A stretch of 5,386 bases of DNA from Clostridia bacterium (GCA_017521775.1 JAFXBO010000200.1:1-5386); one strand, 5' to 3'; positions 1-5,386 are shown, numbered from the stretch's first letter. Program-made: numbers and translations. The notes: generated by a model not told the origin, from the letters alone.

Positions 1-3
1 GTT

Positions 4-32
4 ATTATAACATATTTTTACATTATTTTCAA
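4..32 (-). promoter_or_regulatory. Sigma-A-type promoter reading out of the left edge
   Basis: On the minus strand a -35 box TTGAAA (27-32) is followed after exactly 17 bases by a perfect -10 box TATAAT (4-9). It lies just past the terminator of the SLH gene and points leftward, so it should start the next transcription unit, whose gene is outside the window. The assignment rests on match to consensus only. Confidence 0.7.
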
Positions 33-45
33 TAGATTGACAATT

Positions 46-82
46 AAAAAACAATCCTTTTGGCATTAGTCCAAAAGGATTG
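46..82 (-). terminator. Rho-independent terminator of the SLH-protein gene
   Basis: A perfect 12-bp inverted repeat (52-63 with 71-82, 7-base loop 64-70) begins 7 bases after the SLH gene stop codon. On the minus strand the stem is followed by six T (51-46). The tract of T is only on the minus-strand exit side, so it works for leftward transcription and does not look bidirectional. Confidence 0.92.
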
Positions 83-89
83 ATATACA

Positions 90-1058
90 CTATATTTCTG
101 GCGTATATGAGATTTTATCCCAAATAAGCTCTGTTCCCTTTGCAATATAAATGAGACCATCTCTTTTCTCAACTGCATTAATATCGAATGATGTACCCTC
201 ATTAATAACCGAGGCATCATTAATTTTTCCTTTAACAATTGTTTTACCTGCTCTTGAGATTATTTCATTAGTTGAAACAATATTATCAAGTAATGTTTCT
301 CCACTAACTCCGTCACCAATAATAATAATATCATCACCATTATATCCGTTAAGAGTTACTCCCTCACTTCTTATAAGTATATTACCATCAGCAAACTCTG
401 TGTATTCACCAGGCTCATTGATATATGTTTTAATCAGGTTATCCATTAAAACAGCAAATTCAGAACGAGTAATATATGTATCCTGTGGTTTTAACTTTCC
501 TTCATAACCATTCCAGTAGCCTTTTCCAACAACTAATGATGTATATTGTTTTGCCCATGTGGCGATTGCTTGTGAATCTGAGTAAGAATCTAATACTGTA
601 CAATCAACATTTTCATATGATTCTGATTTTGTAACATCACCATTGACAAGGCAGAATATTCTTGAAATAACTGTGAAACATTCTTCATATGTAATAGGCG
701 CTTCAGGATTTAGCTTACCATCATCTGTTCCACTGAATGCTCCCATTTTAACAGCTTTTGCAAATTCTGAATAGTACCACTTATCCTGTGACATATCCGG
801 ATACATTGAAATATCTGCTTCAACATTTGCTCCAAAGGCTCTTACAATTATAGCAGCCATTTCCGAACGCTTAATATTATCATCAGGCATAATTTTACCA
901 TCAGCACCATTTAACAAACCATTCTCAACAGCTCTTTCGAGAGCTCCTGTAGTCCAGTTATCCGGCATATCGGTAAACTCTTGCGCGAATGCAGCGCTTT
1001 GCATCATCATTACGCTTGTAATTGCCACAGATAACAAAGTCTTAGTAATCTTTTTCAT
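90..1058 (-). CDS. Exported SLH-domain protein with C-terminal beta-rich tail
   Basis: A 322-residue exported protein expected to sit on the cell wall. Residues 1-25 form a signal peptide: KK-rich start, hydrophobic core, and AFA (23-25) before Gln26 as a likely cleavage site. Three S-layer homology (SLH) repeats follow at about 28-78, 86-138 and 158-212, starting FTDMPDNW, YPDMSQDKW and DSYSDSQAIATW. SLH repeats in Firmicutes bind secondary cell-wall polymers. The TRAE-type motif reads IKRSE (62-66) in repeat 1 and ITRSE (196-200) in repeat 3, but ITYEE (122-126) in repeat 2, which lacks the arginine. Residues about 215-322 contain no catalytic motif I recognise; they are beta-rich, with short V/I-rich strands around DDIIIIGDGV (242-251), and could be a small beta-solenoid. 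The ATG at 1058 is chosen over an ATG six codons upstream because AAAGGA lies 9 bases before it. The gene has its own promoter and terminator. Its precise function is unknown. Confidence 0.9.
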   Translation of the reverse strand: MKKITKTLLSVAITSVMMMQSAAFAQEFTDMPDNWTTGALERAVENGLLNGADGKIMPDDNIKRSEMAAIIVRAFGANVEADISMYPDMSQDKWYYSEFAKAVKMGAFSGTDDGKLNPEAPITYEECFTVISRIFCLVNGDVTKSESYENVDCTVLDSYSDSQAIATWAKQYTSLVVGKGYWNGYEGKLKPQDTYITRSEFAVLMDNLIKTYINEPGEYTEFADGNILIRSEGVTLNGYNGDDIIIIGDGVSGETLLDNIVSTNEIISRAGKTIVKGKINDASVINEGTSFDINAVEKRDGLIYIAKGTELIWDKISYTPEI

Positions 1059-1067
1059 AATTATTTT

Positions 1068-1073
1068 TCCTTT
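1068..1073 (-). promoter_or_regulatory. Ribosome binding site deciding the SLH-protein start
   Basis: AAAGGA on the minus strand, 9 bases before the ATG at 1058. It falls inside the codons of the longer reading that would begin at the ATG at 1076, which has no purine-rich site in front of it. This favours the shorter form, which also begins with a cleaner signal peptide (MKKITKTLL). Confidence 0.75.
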
Positions 1074-1088
1074 CATACTATCATACTA
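1073..1088. repeat. Tandem 8-bp direct repeat TCATACTA x2
   Basis: Two perfect adjacent copies of TCATACTA (plus strand, 1073-1080 and 1081-1088) cover the predicted transcription start and early leader of the SLH gene. The second copy also contributes to a short inverted repeat, ATACT-N7-AGTAT (1083-1099), which overlaps the -10 box. It could be an operator or a chance pattern in AT-rich DNA. Confidence 0.6.
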
Positions 1089-1094
1089 TAATAA

Positions 1095-1123
1095 AGTATA
1101 ACAGAATATATTAAAAAAATCAA
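1095..1123 (-). promoter_or_regulatory. Sigma-A-type promoter of the SLH-protein gene
   Basis: On the minus strand TTGATT (1118-1123) and TATACT (1095-1100) are separated by 17 bases. The expected start of transcription is near 1088, giving a leader of about 30 bases. No terminator hairpin is visible between the stop of the upstream propeller gene (1139) and this promoter, so read-through from that gene could add to expression. Confidence 0.75.
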
Positions 1124-1138
1124 GTTATTATTTAAAAA

Positions 1139-2332
1139 TTAATATTCGTCAAACAGATGATCCTTAATACTTTCTATATCCATAACATAGACATCTCGTC
1201 TACCTTCATGAGTTGAATCAAAACTAATCATACTTCCATCCTGATTCCATCTCGGATGCAAATCACATCTTAAGTCACCCACACTTCTCTTAATTGAATG
1301 GAAATATCCCATATTTACACATATATTCTTTTCAAAGCTATACATTCTTATTGGTTGTGTTCCATCCGCAAGAGGATATTGGTCTGTTAACATAAGCTTT
1401 CTGTCAGGTGAGAAACTCATATGATTATCACCTATAAACCAACCATCTGCAATAAGATGGCCTTCGTGAGTTTTATCCTTCATGATATAGTTTCCGCCCC
1501 ACCAATGAGGACCCTTTAATTCCTTACCATCAGAATAAATCAAAAGTGTATCCTTATCTTTCCAGTGATAATGTGATTGAATTCCAAAGTCAGATAGCAT
1601 ATACATATCACTACCATCCCTGTTAGCAGTAATAAGTGCAGTCATATGACCTTGACCTCCCGAAGGGAAGTTTCTGACTAACATAACAAAGCGGCTACCA
1701 TCTGTGTTGAAATTAATATGGTTAATAATCAGTTTTTCATCTCTTCCGCCAAAATATCCCTTACAAAATTCCCAAATTTCATCCATTGACAAAACAAGCT
1801 TGCTCTTACCTGTTTTTAAATCAATCAGGAATACACCATCTTCCTTACTATGTTTATCCCAGTAAAATCCATCTCTGAATTCTGCATAACCATAACCAGG
1901 CCTGAAATCATACATTCTTCCAAAATTAATACTCAATGCATAATCACCCAATGGTGAAACATTTGCAATAGGTCTATCAAGAAAACGTTTTTTTCCTGTA
2001 TGTATATTTAAGATAGTTGCGTTGTAATCATTTTCTGCTAAACTATTGTATATAACTTCATCCTTGGGAGCTGCAGGATTCCATTGAAGCATTGCACCCT
2101 GTTGGAAGCACCATGCACCTGTTTCATCAAGCTTTTCGTATTTAGCAGTGTTTATATCTAAAATACCTACTTCTGCTTTATCTCCTCTTTTATGCAGAGT
2201 GTCTGCATCCTTTATTTTATGTGTTAAATGCAAATTACCACAAAATGGTTGTAAGTCATAGTAACCAAAAAAGTATTCCCCATCATGAGGTGAAATTCTT
2301 TTAGCATAAAATGATTTATCTAAGAATTTCAT
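1139..2332 (-). CDS. Beta-propeller protein, oligogalacturonate-lyase/TolB-like (PD40) group
   Basis: A 397-residue protein with no signal peptide or membrane segment, hence probably cytoplasmic. The clearest signature is a PD40-type propeller blade near the C-terminus: HPRWNQDGSMISFDSTHEG (359-377) followed by RRDVYVMD (378-385). Weaker blades are seen around GVFLIDLKTGKSKLVL (166-181), INFNTDGSRFVMLV (206-219) with LITANRDGSDMYML (233-246), and NHMSFSPDRKLMLTDQ (303-318). The N-terminus carries FFGYYDLQPF (21-30). This pattern resembles the oligogalacturonate lyase (PL22) propellers and TolB-like proteins. PL22 enzymes use a manganese site of histidines and a glutamine. Several histidines are conserved-looking here (205, 254, 256, 304, 359), but I cannot align them to that site, so lyase activity is not established. 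No pectin-degradation gene is nearby. The start is well supported by AGGAGAGGA (2338-2346) ahead of the ATG. It could equally be a non-catalytic carbohydrate-binding or scaffold propeller. Confidence 0.8.
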   Translation of the reverse strand: MKFLDKSFYAKRISPHDGEYFFGYYDLQPFCGNLHLTHKIKDADTLHKRGDKAEVGILDINTAKYEKLDETGAWCFQQGAMLQWNPAAPKDEVIYNSLAENDYNATILNIHTGKKRFLDRPIANVSPLGDYALSINFGRMYDFRPGYGYAEFRDGFYWDKHSKEDGVFLIDLKTGKSKLVLSMDEIWEFCKGYFGGRDEKLIINHINFNTDGSRFVMLVRNFPSGGQGHMTALITANRDGSDMYMLSDFGIQSHYHWKDKDTLLIYSDGKELKGPHWWGGNYIMKDKTHEGHLIADGWFIGDNHMSFSPDRKLMLTDQYPLADGTQPIRMYSFEKNICVNMGYFHSIKRSVGDLRCDLHPRWNQDGSMISFDSTHEGRRDVYVMDIESIKDHLFDEY

Positions 2333-2374
2333 AGAAATCCTCTCCTTTTTGATTTAATATTTTAACTTGCTATG

Positions 2375-2403
2375 ATGATATCATATTATGCCTTTTATGT
2401 CAA
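2375..2403 (-). promoter_or_regulatory. Sigma-A-type promoter of the propeller gene
   Basis: Minus-strand TTGACA (2398-2403, perfect -35) and TATCAT (2375-2380) are 17 bases apart. Transcription should start near 2367, about 35 bases before the ATG at 2332. The 10-bp palindrome ATGATATCAT (2375-2384) overlaps the -10 box and could be an operator half or chance. The promoter lies just downstream of the terminator of the preceding operon, so the propeller gene looks like a separate unit. Confidence 0.8.
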
Positions 2404-2415
2404 TATTTTAATAAG

Positions 2416-2442
2416 AAAAATCCCCTTTTCTAAGGGGATTTT
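2416..2442 (-). terminator. Rho-independent terminator of the glmM/acetyltransferase operon
   Basis: A perfect 11-bp stem (2417-2427 with 2432-2442, GGGG core, 4-base loop) begins 4 bases after the acetyltransferase stop codon. On the minus strand the stem runs into TTTTT (2420-2416). The outer A/T pairs also give a T run on the plus strand, but no plus-strand gene ends here. Confidence 0.92.
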
Positions 2443-2446
2443 GTTA

Positions 2447-3109
2447 TTAAATTCTTTCTACAATATTATCCATACTCTTAACAATACATCTATGCGGCAT
2501 AACACCTCTTACAGATGTAAGTGGATAAACTGTTGTGTCTTTACCAATTATAGTTCCGGGATTTAAAACACATCCACAACCCACATCAGCATTATCACCT
2601 AAAATAGCTCCTATTTTCCTCAAGCCAGTCTCATACTCTTCGTCAGAGTGAATTACAATATTTTTTCCGTCTGCCTTTAAGTTTGAACATATTGATCCTG
2701 CACCCATATGAGCGTGATTTCCTAAAATAGAATCACCAACATAATTATAGTGGGGAACCTGAACTTTATCTAATAACACACAATGCTTTAATTCAGATGA
2801 ATTTCCAATTACACAATTCTCACCAGTTATAACATATCCTCTCAAAAATGCACCGGGTCTTATCTCGGTACCTCTTCCAATTATAGCAGGCGCTTCAATA
2901 GTTGTATTTGGATATATTTTTACATTTTCTCCAACAAATACACCGTCAGAAATTTCTGTAAATCCATCCATCCCTTTTTCTATAAGATTATTTATATAAT
3001 CCTTTAAAGCAACAAGCATCTCCCAAGGATATTGTGCATTTTCAAAAAGTCCTTCAAGATATTTTGTTTTACAATCAAACAACTCTTTTGTCTTAACTGT
3101 TTTATTCAA
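2447..3109 (-). CDS. Stand-alone GlmU C-terminal-like acetyltransferase (left-handed beta-helix)
   Basis: A 220-residue protein. Residues 1-50 are mainly helical (with PWEMLVALKDYI, 28-39); about 56-210 form hexapeptide repeats of a left-handed beta-helix. It resembles the acetyltransferase half of GlmU, which transfers acetyl from acetyl-CoA to glucosamine-1-phosphate. Aligned by eye to E. coli GlmU, the catalytic His363 matches His120 in PHYNYVGDS, Arg333 matches Arg84 (RPGAFLR), Lys351 matches Lys108 (ELKHC), Tyr366 matches Tyr123 and Asn386 matches Asn143. Asn377 is replaced by His134 in NHAHMGAGS. The N-terminal uridylyltransferase domain (LAGGxGTRM loop) is absent, so it cannot by itself complete UDP-GlcNAc. 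The gene follows the glmM fusion with an 8-base overlap, fitting two consecutive pathway steps. The TTG at 3109 is preferred since GGGAGG lies 8 bases ahead; GTG at 3112 (spacing 5) and TTG at 3127 are alternatives. Another sugar-phosphate acyltransferase specificity remains possible. Confidence 0.82.
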   Translation of the reverse strand: MNKTVKTKELFDCKTKYLEGLFENAQYPWEMLVALKDYINNLIEKGMDGFTEISDGVFVGENVKIYPNTTIEAPAIIGRGTEIRPGAFLRGYVITGENCVIGNSSELKHCVLLDKVQVPHYNYVGDSILGNHAHMGAGSICSNLKADGKNIVIHSDEEYETGLRKIGAILGDNADVGCGCVLNPGTIIGKDTTVYPLTSVRGVMPHRCIVKSMDNIVERI

Positions 3110-4721
3110 CACTATGTCCTCCCTCAATTATCTTGTCAGCTATTCTTTGTGCGTATTCAACGCACTTTTCTTCACTTTCTGATTCAATCATAATACGAAT
3201 AACAGGTTCTGTACCACTTTGTCTTAATAATGCTCTTCCGTTTCCGTCTATATCCTTTTCAACAGCTTTTAATTCTGCTAATACATTCTCATCCTTAAAT
3301 ACTGAAGGCTTATCATAAACCCTGATATTTTTCAAATATTGAGGATATAATTTCACAGGCTCTGCCATTTTTGAAAGTGATGATTTTAAATCACATACTT
3401 CTTCCATAATCATAAGTGCTGTTAATAAGCCATCGCCTGTTGTAGCATATTTTTTCAAGATTATATGACCTGATTGTTCTCCTCCGAGACAATAATCATT
3501 CTCTTGCATACATTCATATACAAATCTATCTCCAACAGCTGTTTCAACACATTTAATTCCTATTTCAGAAAGACTCTTAACAAGCCCACTGTTTGACATA
3601 ACTGTTGCAACAACAGTGTCAGAATTCAAAACACCTCTTGATTTTAATCTTTTTCCGAGAATATAGAGCATTATATCGCCATCAACAATTTTACCATTTT
3701 CATCAACTGCAATACATCTGTCTGCATCTCCATCAAAAGCAAATCCAATATCAAGATGTTGTTCTTTAACTAATTTACATAGGTTTTCAATATGAGTTGA
3801 ACCACATCCGTTATTAACATTTAACCCATCAGGCTCAGCACCAACAACATATGTCTGTGCACCCAATGCTCCAAACACAGATTTTGCAATCATCCAGGAT
3901 GCACCATTTGCACAATCAAGACCAACCTTAAAATCCTTGTATGAATGTGATGCTAATGAAATCAGATAGCCAACATATCTATTTCTTCCTGAAACATAGT
4001 CTATTATACATCCAATTCTATCCTTATGTGCTAACGGAAGATCAAGAGCATTAACACCTAATGCCTTAAGGTTTCCATCTATATAAGCCTCAATCAATGC
4101 AGTTGTGGCATCATCAAGCTTCTCTCCGTGACGGTTTATAACCTTTATTCCGTTATCATAGTACGGATTATGTGATGCTGTAATCATTATACCACAATCA
4201 AATTCATCCTGTCTTGTAACATATGAGACACTTGGTGTTGTTGTTACATGAAGCATATATGCATCTGCACCTGATGCAGTTATACCTGCAACAAGCGAAT
4301 ATTCAAGCATATAGCTTGAACGACGGGTATCTTTACCGATAACAATTTTAGGTCTGTATCCTGCTTTATTACAACCAGATAATTCTGATGAGTAGTACCA
4401 ACCCAAAAATCTTCCGACTTTATATGCATGCATTGATGTCAAATCTTTATTTGCCTCTCCTCTGAAACCGTCAGTTCCAAAATATTTATTTGGTGTATTT
4501 CCAATTATGTCTGATTTAATTGCAATTTTATCGTGAAGAAGTTCATCTGTTGTTATATTAAACAATTCGCAAATTTGCAATACCTTATCAATTTGAGGTA
4601 ATGCCTGATTCATTTCCCATTTAGATACAGATTGTCTGGAAACTGAAATTTTTTCAGCTAATAGCTCCTGAGAAATATTTGCAGAAATTCTGAGTTGGGA
4701 AATTTTTTCACCTATATTCAT
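3102..4721 (-). CDS. glmM: Phosphoglucosamine mutase with N-terminal XRE-type HTH domain (fusion)
   Basis: A 539-residue two-domain protein. Residues 1-62 are a Cro/CI (XRE) helix-turn-helix, with SQELLAEKISVSRQSVSKWE (17-36) covering the helix pair and recognition helix. After a linker of about 15 residues, 78-539 is an apparently complete alpha-phosphohexomutase of the GlmM type, near the usual 450 residues. Its motifs are FGTDGFRGEAN (81-91), the phosphoserine loop TASHNP (181-186, Ser183), the magnesium loop DGDADR (330-335), the sugar loop GEQSGH (414-419) and the phosphate loop RQSGTEP (500-506). GlmM converts glucosamine-6-phosphate to glucosamine-1-phosphate in the cytoplasm. All catalytic loops look intact, so it is probably an active enzyme. 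The ATG at 4721 has GGGTGG 7 bases ahead; no good internal start would release the catalytic domain alone. It is first in an operon with a GlmU-like acetyltransferase. The mutase call is strong; GlmM rather than phosphomannomutase specificity rests on motifs and the neighbour; regulatory activity of the HTH is inferred. Confidence 0.93.
   Translation of the reverse strand: MNIGEKISQLRISANISQELLAEKISVSRQSVSKWEMNQALPQIDKVLQICELFNITTDELLHDKIAIKSDIIGNTPNKYFGTDGFRGEANKDLTSMHAYKVGRFLGWYYSSELSGCNKAGYRPKIVIGKDTRRSSYMLEYSLVAGITASGADAYMLHVTTTPSVSYVTRQDEFDCGIMITASHNPYYDNGIKVINRHGEKLDDATTALIEAYIDGNLKALGVNALDLPLAHKDRIGCIIDYVSGRNRYVGYLISLASHSYKDFKVGLDCANGASWMIAKSVFGALGAQTYVVGAEPDGLNVNNGCGSTHIENLCKLVKEQHLDIGFAFDGDADRCIAVDENGKIVDGDIMLYILGKRLKSRGVLNSDTVVATVMSNSGLVKSLSEIGIKCVETAVGDRFVYECMQENDYCLGGEQSGHIILKKYATTGDGLLTALMIMEEVCDLKSSLSKMAEPVKLYPQYLKNIRVYDKPSVFKDENVLAELKAVEKDIDGNGRALLRQSGTEPVIRIMIESESEEKCVEYAQRIADKIIEGGHSVE
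3118..3123 (-). promoter_or_regulatory. Ribosome binding site of the acetyltransferase gene, inside the glmM fusion
   Basis: GGGAGG sits within the last codons of the upstream gene (the Glu-Gly-Gly of its tail), 8 bases before TTG 3109 and 5 bases before GTG 3112. With the 8-base overlap of the two reading frames (3102-3109), this arrangement suggests translational coupling. It also argues against the TTG at 3127, which would place the site inside the coding region. Confidence 0.75.
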
Positions 4722-4728
4722 TTTATAG

Positions 4729-4736
4729 CCACCCTT
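4729..4736 (-). promoter_or_regulatory. Ribosome binding site deciding the glmM-fusion start
   Basis: AAGGGTGG on the minus strand, ending 7 bases before the ATG at 4721. TTG codons at 4742 and 4739 would extend the frame by seven residues but put this site inside the coding region, and the extension (LKGGYK) does not belong to the HTH fold. Confidence 0.75.
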
Positions 4737-4758
4737 CAACAATTAAATGTTATTATAT

Positions 4759-4787
4759 ATTATATCACAATATTACCACTTTAACCA
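4759..4787 (-). promoter_or_regulatory. Extended -10 promoter of the glmM/acetyltransferase operon
   Basis: On the minus strand a perfect TATAAT (4759-4764) is preceded by TGA (4765-4767), an extended -10 element. At 17-base spacing the -35 is a poor TGGTTA (4782-4787). Transcription would start near 4752, with a leader of about 30 bases. A poor -35 with an extended -10 is common at regulated promoters. A weaker candidate, TTTACA-N17-GTTAAT (4893-4898 and 4870-4875), lies further upstream. Confidence 0.6.
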
Positions 4788-4803
4788 TTCTTTATCAACC
4801 AAC

Positions 4804-4878
4804 TTAACATTGACTTTTTCGCAACCATAAGTTGCATTTAGCTCTATATAATTACTAAAATACAAAAAAATTAACATT
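4804..4878. repeat. Short repeats and inverted repeat upstream of the glmM operon
   Basis: The gap between lepA and glmM contains TTAACATT at 4804-4811 and 4871-4878, the inverse AATGTTA at 4746-4752 near the predicted transcription start, and a one-base variant TTAACCATT at 4781-4789 over the weak -35. Separately, GCAAC-N5-GTTGC (4821-4835) is a symmetric 15-bp site in otherwise AT-rich DNA. XRE-type regulators usually bind such short dyads. These are candidate operators only; chance occurrence in AT-rich sequence is not excluded. I see no riboswitch, ribozyme or small gene in the gap. Confidence 0.4.
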
Positions 4879-4908
4879 TGAATCCGTTATTTTGTAAACT
4901 ATTGTTAC

Positions 4909-4944
4909 AAAAACAGACTAAAAAGCACTAAACTTTTTAGTCTG
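4909..4944 (-). terminator. Rho-independent terminator of lepA
   Basis: A perfect 12-bp inverted repeat (4914-4925 with 4933-4944, 7-base loop) begins 7 bases after the lepA stop codon and is followed on the minus strand by TTTTT (4913-4909). It separates lepA from the glmM operon. Confidence 0.9.
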
Positions 4945-4951
4945 AATAAAA

Positions 4952-5386
4952 TTAATCAAGCTTTAAAACACTCATAAACGCTTCTTGTGGAACTTCAATG
5001 CTTCCCACCTGTCTCATTCTCTTTTTACCTTCCTTTTGTTTTTCCAAAAGCTTTTTCTTTCTTGTTATGTCTCCTCCATAACATTTTGCAAGAACATCTT
5101 TTCTAAGAGCTTTAACAGTTTCACGAGCAATAATTTTATTTCCTATCGCTGCTTGAATAGGTACTTCAAAAAGTTGTCTTGGAATTGACTCCTTAAGCTT
5201 TTCTGCCATTTTCCTACCCCTTGAATATGCATTGTCTTTATGAACAATAAATGAAAGAGCATCAACCATTTCACCATTTAATAATATATCAAGCTTAACC
5301 AAATCAGAACGGCGATATTCTGTTAATTCATAATCAAATGAAGCATATCCTCTTGTTCTGGATTTTAGTGCGTCAAAAAAGTCATA
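4952..5386 (-). CDS. lepA: Elongation factor 4 (LepA), C-terminal part, cut by the window edge
   Basis: Only the last 144 residues are visible; the reading frame is open from the window edge (Tyr-Asp-Phe-Phe) to TAA, and about three quarters of the usual 600-residue protein lies to the right. LepA is a ribosome-bound GTPase of the EF-G superfamily. The visible part holds the end of the EF-G-like domain V ([20 protein letters not shown], 1-20) and the LepA-specific C-terminal domain, with [20 protein letters not shown] (68-87), [19 protein letters not shown] (102-120) and [17 protein letters not shown] (121-137). All are strongly conserved family blocks, and the ending VLKLD matches Firmicutes LepA. 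A TTG at 5302 is an internal leucine (SDLVKLD), not a start. The G-domain and start cannot be judged. The gene ends at its own terminator, so it is not co-transcribed with glmM. Confidence 0.97.
   Translation of the reverse strand, partial: YDFFDALKSRTRGYASFDYELTEYRRSDLVKLDILLNGEMVDALSFIVHKDNAYSRGRKMAEKLKESIPRQLFEVPIQAAIGNKIIARETVKALRKDVLAKCYGGDITRKKKLLEKQKEGKKRMRQVGSIEVPQEAFMSVLKLD

Noticed and set aside
37..65. Plus-strand TTGACA as a -35 box
   Set aside because: The position of the -10 at 17-base spacing reads TTGGCA, inside the terminator stem, and no plus-strand gene follows.
151..507. Plus-strand open frame of 118 codons
   Set aside because: It lies entirely antisense to the SLH-protein gene, has no good ribosome binding site or recognisable motif, and its Ser/Ile/Pro-rich composition is what the reverse of an AT-rich gene produces.
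2372..2566. Plus-strand open frame of 64 codons across the terminator region
   Set aside because: It runs through a promoter and a terminator of the minus-strand genes and into the acetyltransferase gene; no ribosome binding site or family resemblance.
4745..4951. glmS-type ribozyme or other riboswitch in the gap before glmM
   Set aside because: The predicted leader is only about 30 bases, and the gap has no extended paired structure apart from the lepA terminator and one 5-bp dyad.
4985..5188. Plus-strand open frame of 67 codons
   Set aside because: Antisense to highly conserved lepA sequence; Phe/Ser/Leu-rich composition typical of a shadow frame.
4945..5302. lepA start at the TTG at 5302
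   Set aside because: The frame stays open to the window edge and the preceding 28 codons match conserved LepA sequence, so this TTG is an internal leucine.
1..5386. Window length equals that of the phiX174 genome
   Set aside because: Coincidence: the content is AT-rich bacterial chromosome with lepA and glmM, and no phage gene is present.
1..5386. CRISPR array, tRNA, rRNA or insertion sequence
   Set aside because: No regularly spaced repeats, no cloverleaf or rRNA segments, and no transposase or terminal inverted repeats were seen on either strand.

Overview
The window looks like chromosomal DNA of a low-GC Gram-positive anaerobe of the Clostridia, probably Lachnospiraceae-like. The reasons are the AT-rich base composition, AGGAGG-type ribosome binding sites, near-consensus sigma-A promoters in AT-rich gaps, a Firmicutes-type LepA C-terminus, an SLH-domain exported protein and a TTG start. 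The assignment to family is an inference from style, not from a database match. All five genes lie on the minus strand, so the region reads from right to left.

From the right edge: (1) the last 144 codons of lepA (elongation factor 4), cut by the window edge and closed by a strong hairpin terminator at 4909-4944. (2) A 207-base gap holding a promoter and several short repeats. (3) A gene for a phosphoglucosamine mutase (GlmM) with an XRE-type helix-turn-helix DNA-binding domain fused to its N-terminus. (4) Overlapping its stop by 8 bases, a gene for a stand-alone left-handed beta-helix acetyltransferase resembling the C-terminal half of GlmU, followed 4 bases later by a terminator. (5) With its own promoter, a cytoplasmic beta-propeller protein of the oligogalacturonate-lyase/TolB-like (PD40) group. 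(6) With its own promoter, an exported SLH-domain protein with a C-terminal beta-rich tail, closed by a terminator at 46-82. A further outward promoter at 4-32 serves a gene beyond the left edge.

Genes 3 and 4 form the core of interest. GlmM makes glucosamine-1-phosphate, and the acetyltransferase half of GlmU uses exactly that compound to make GlcNAc-1-phosphate, so the pair encodes two consecutive steps to UDP-GlcNAc. The uridylyltransferase step is absent from the window. The DNA-binding domain on GlmM suggests an enzyme that may sense its own pathway and regulate its own operon. That is a hypothesis, but the fusion itself is plain in the sequence. The SLH protein also concerns the cell envelope; the role of the propeller protein is unknown.
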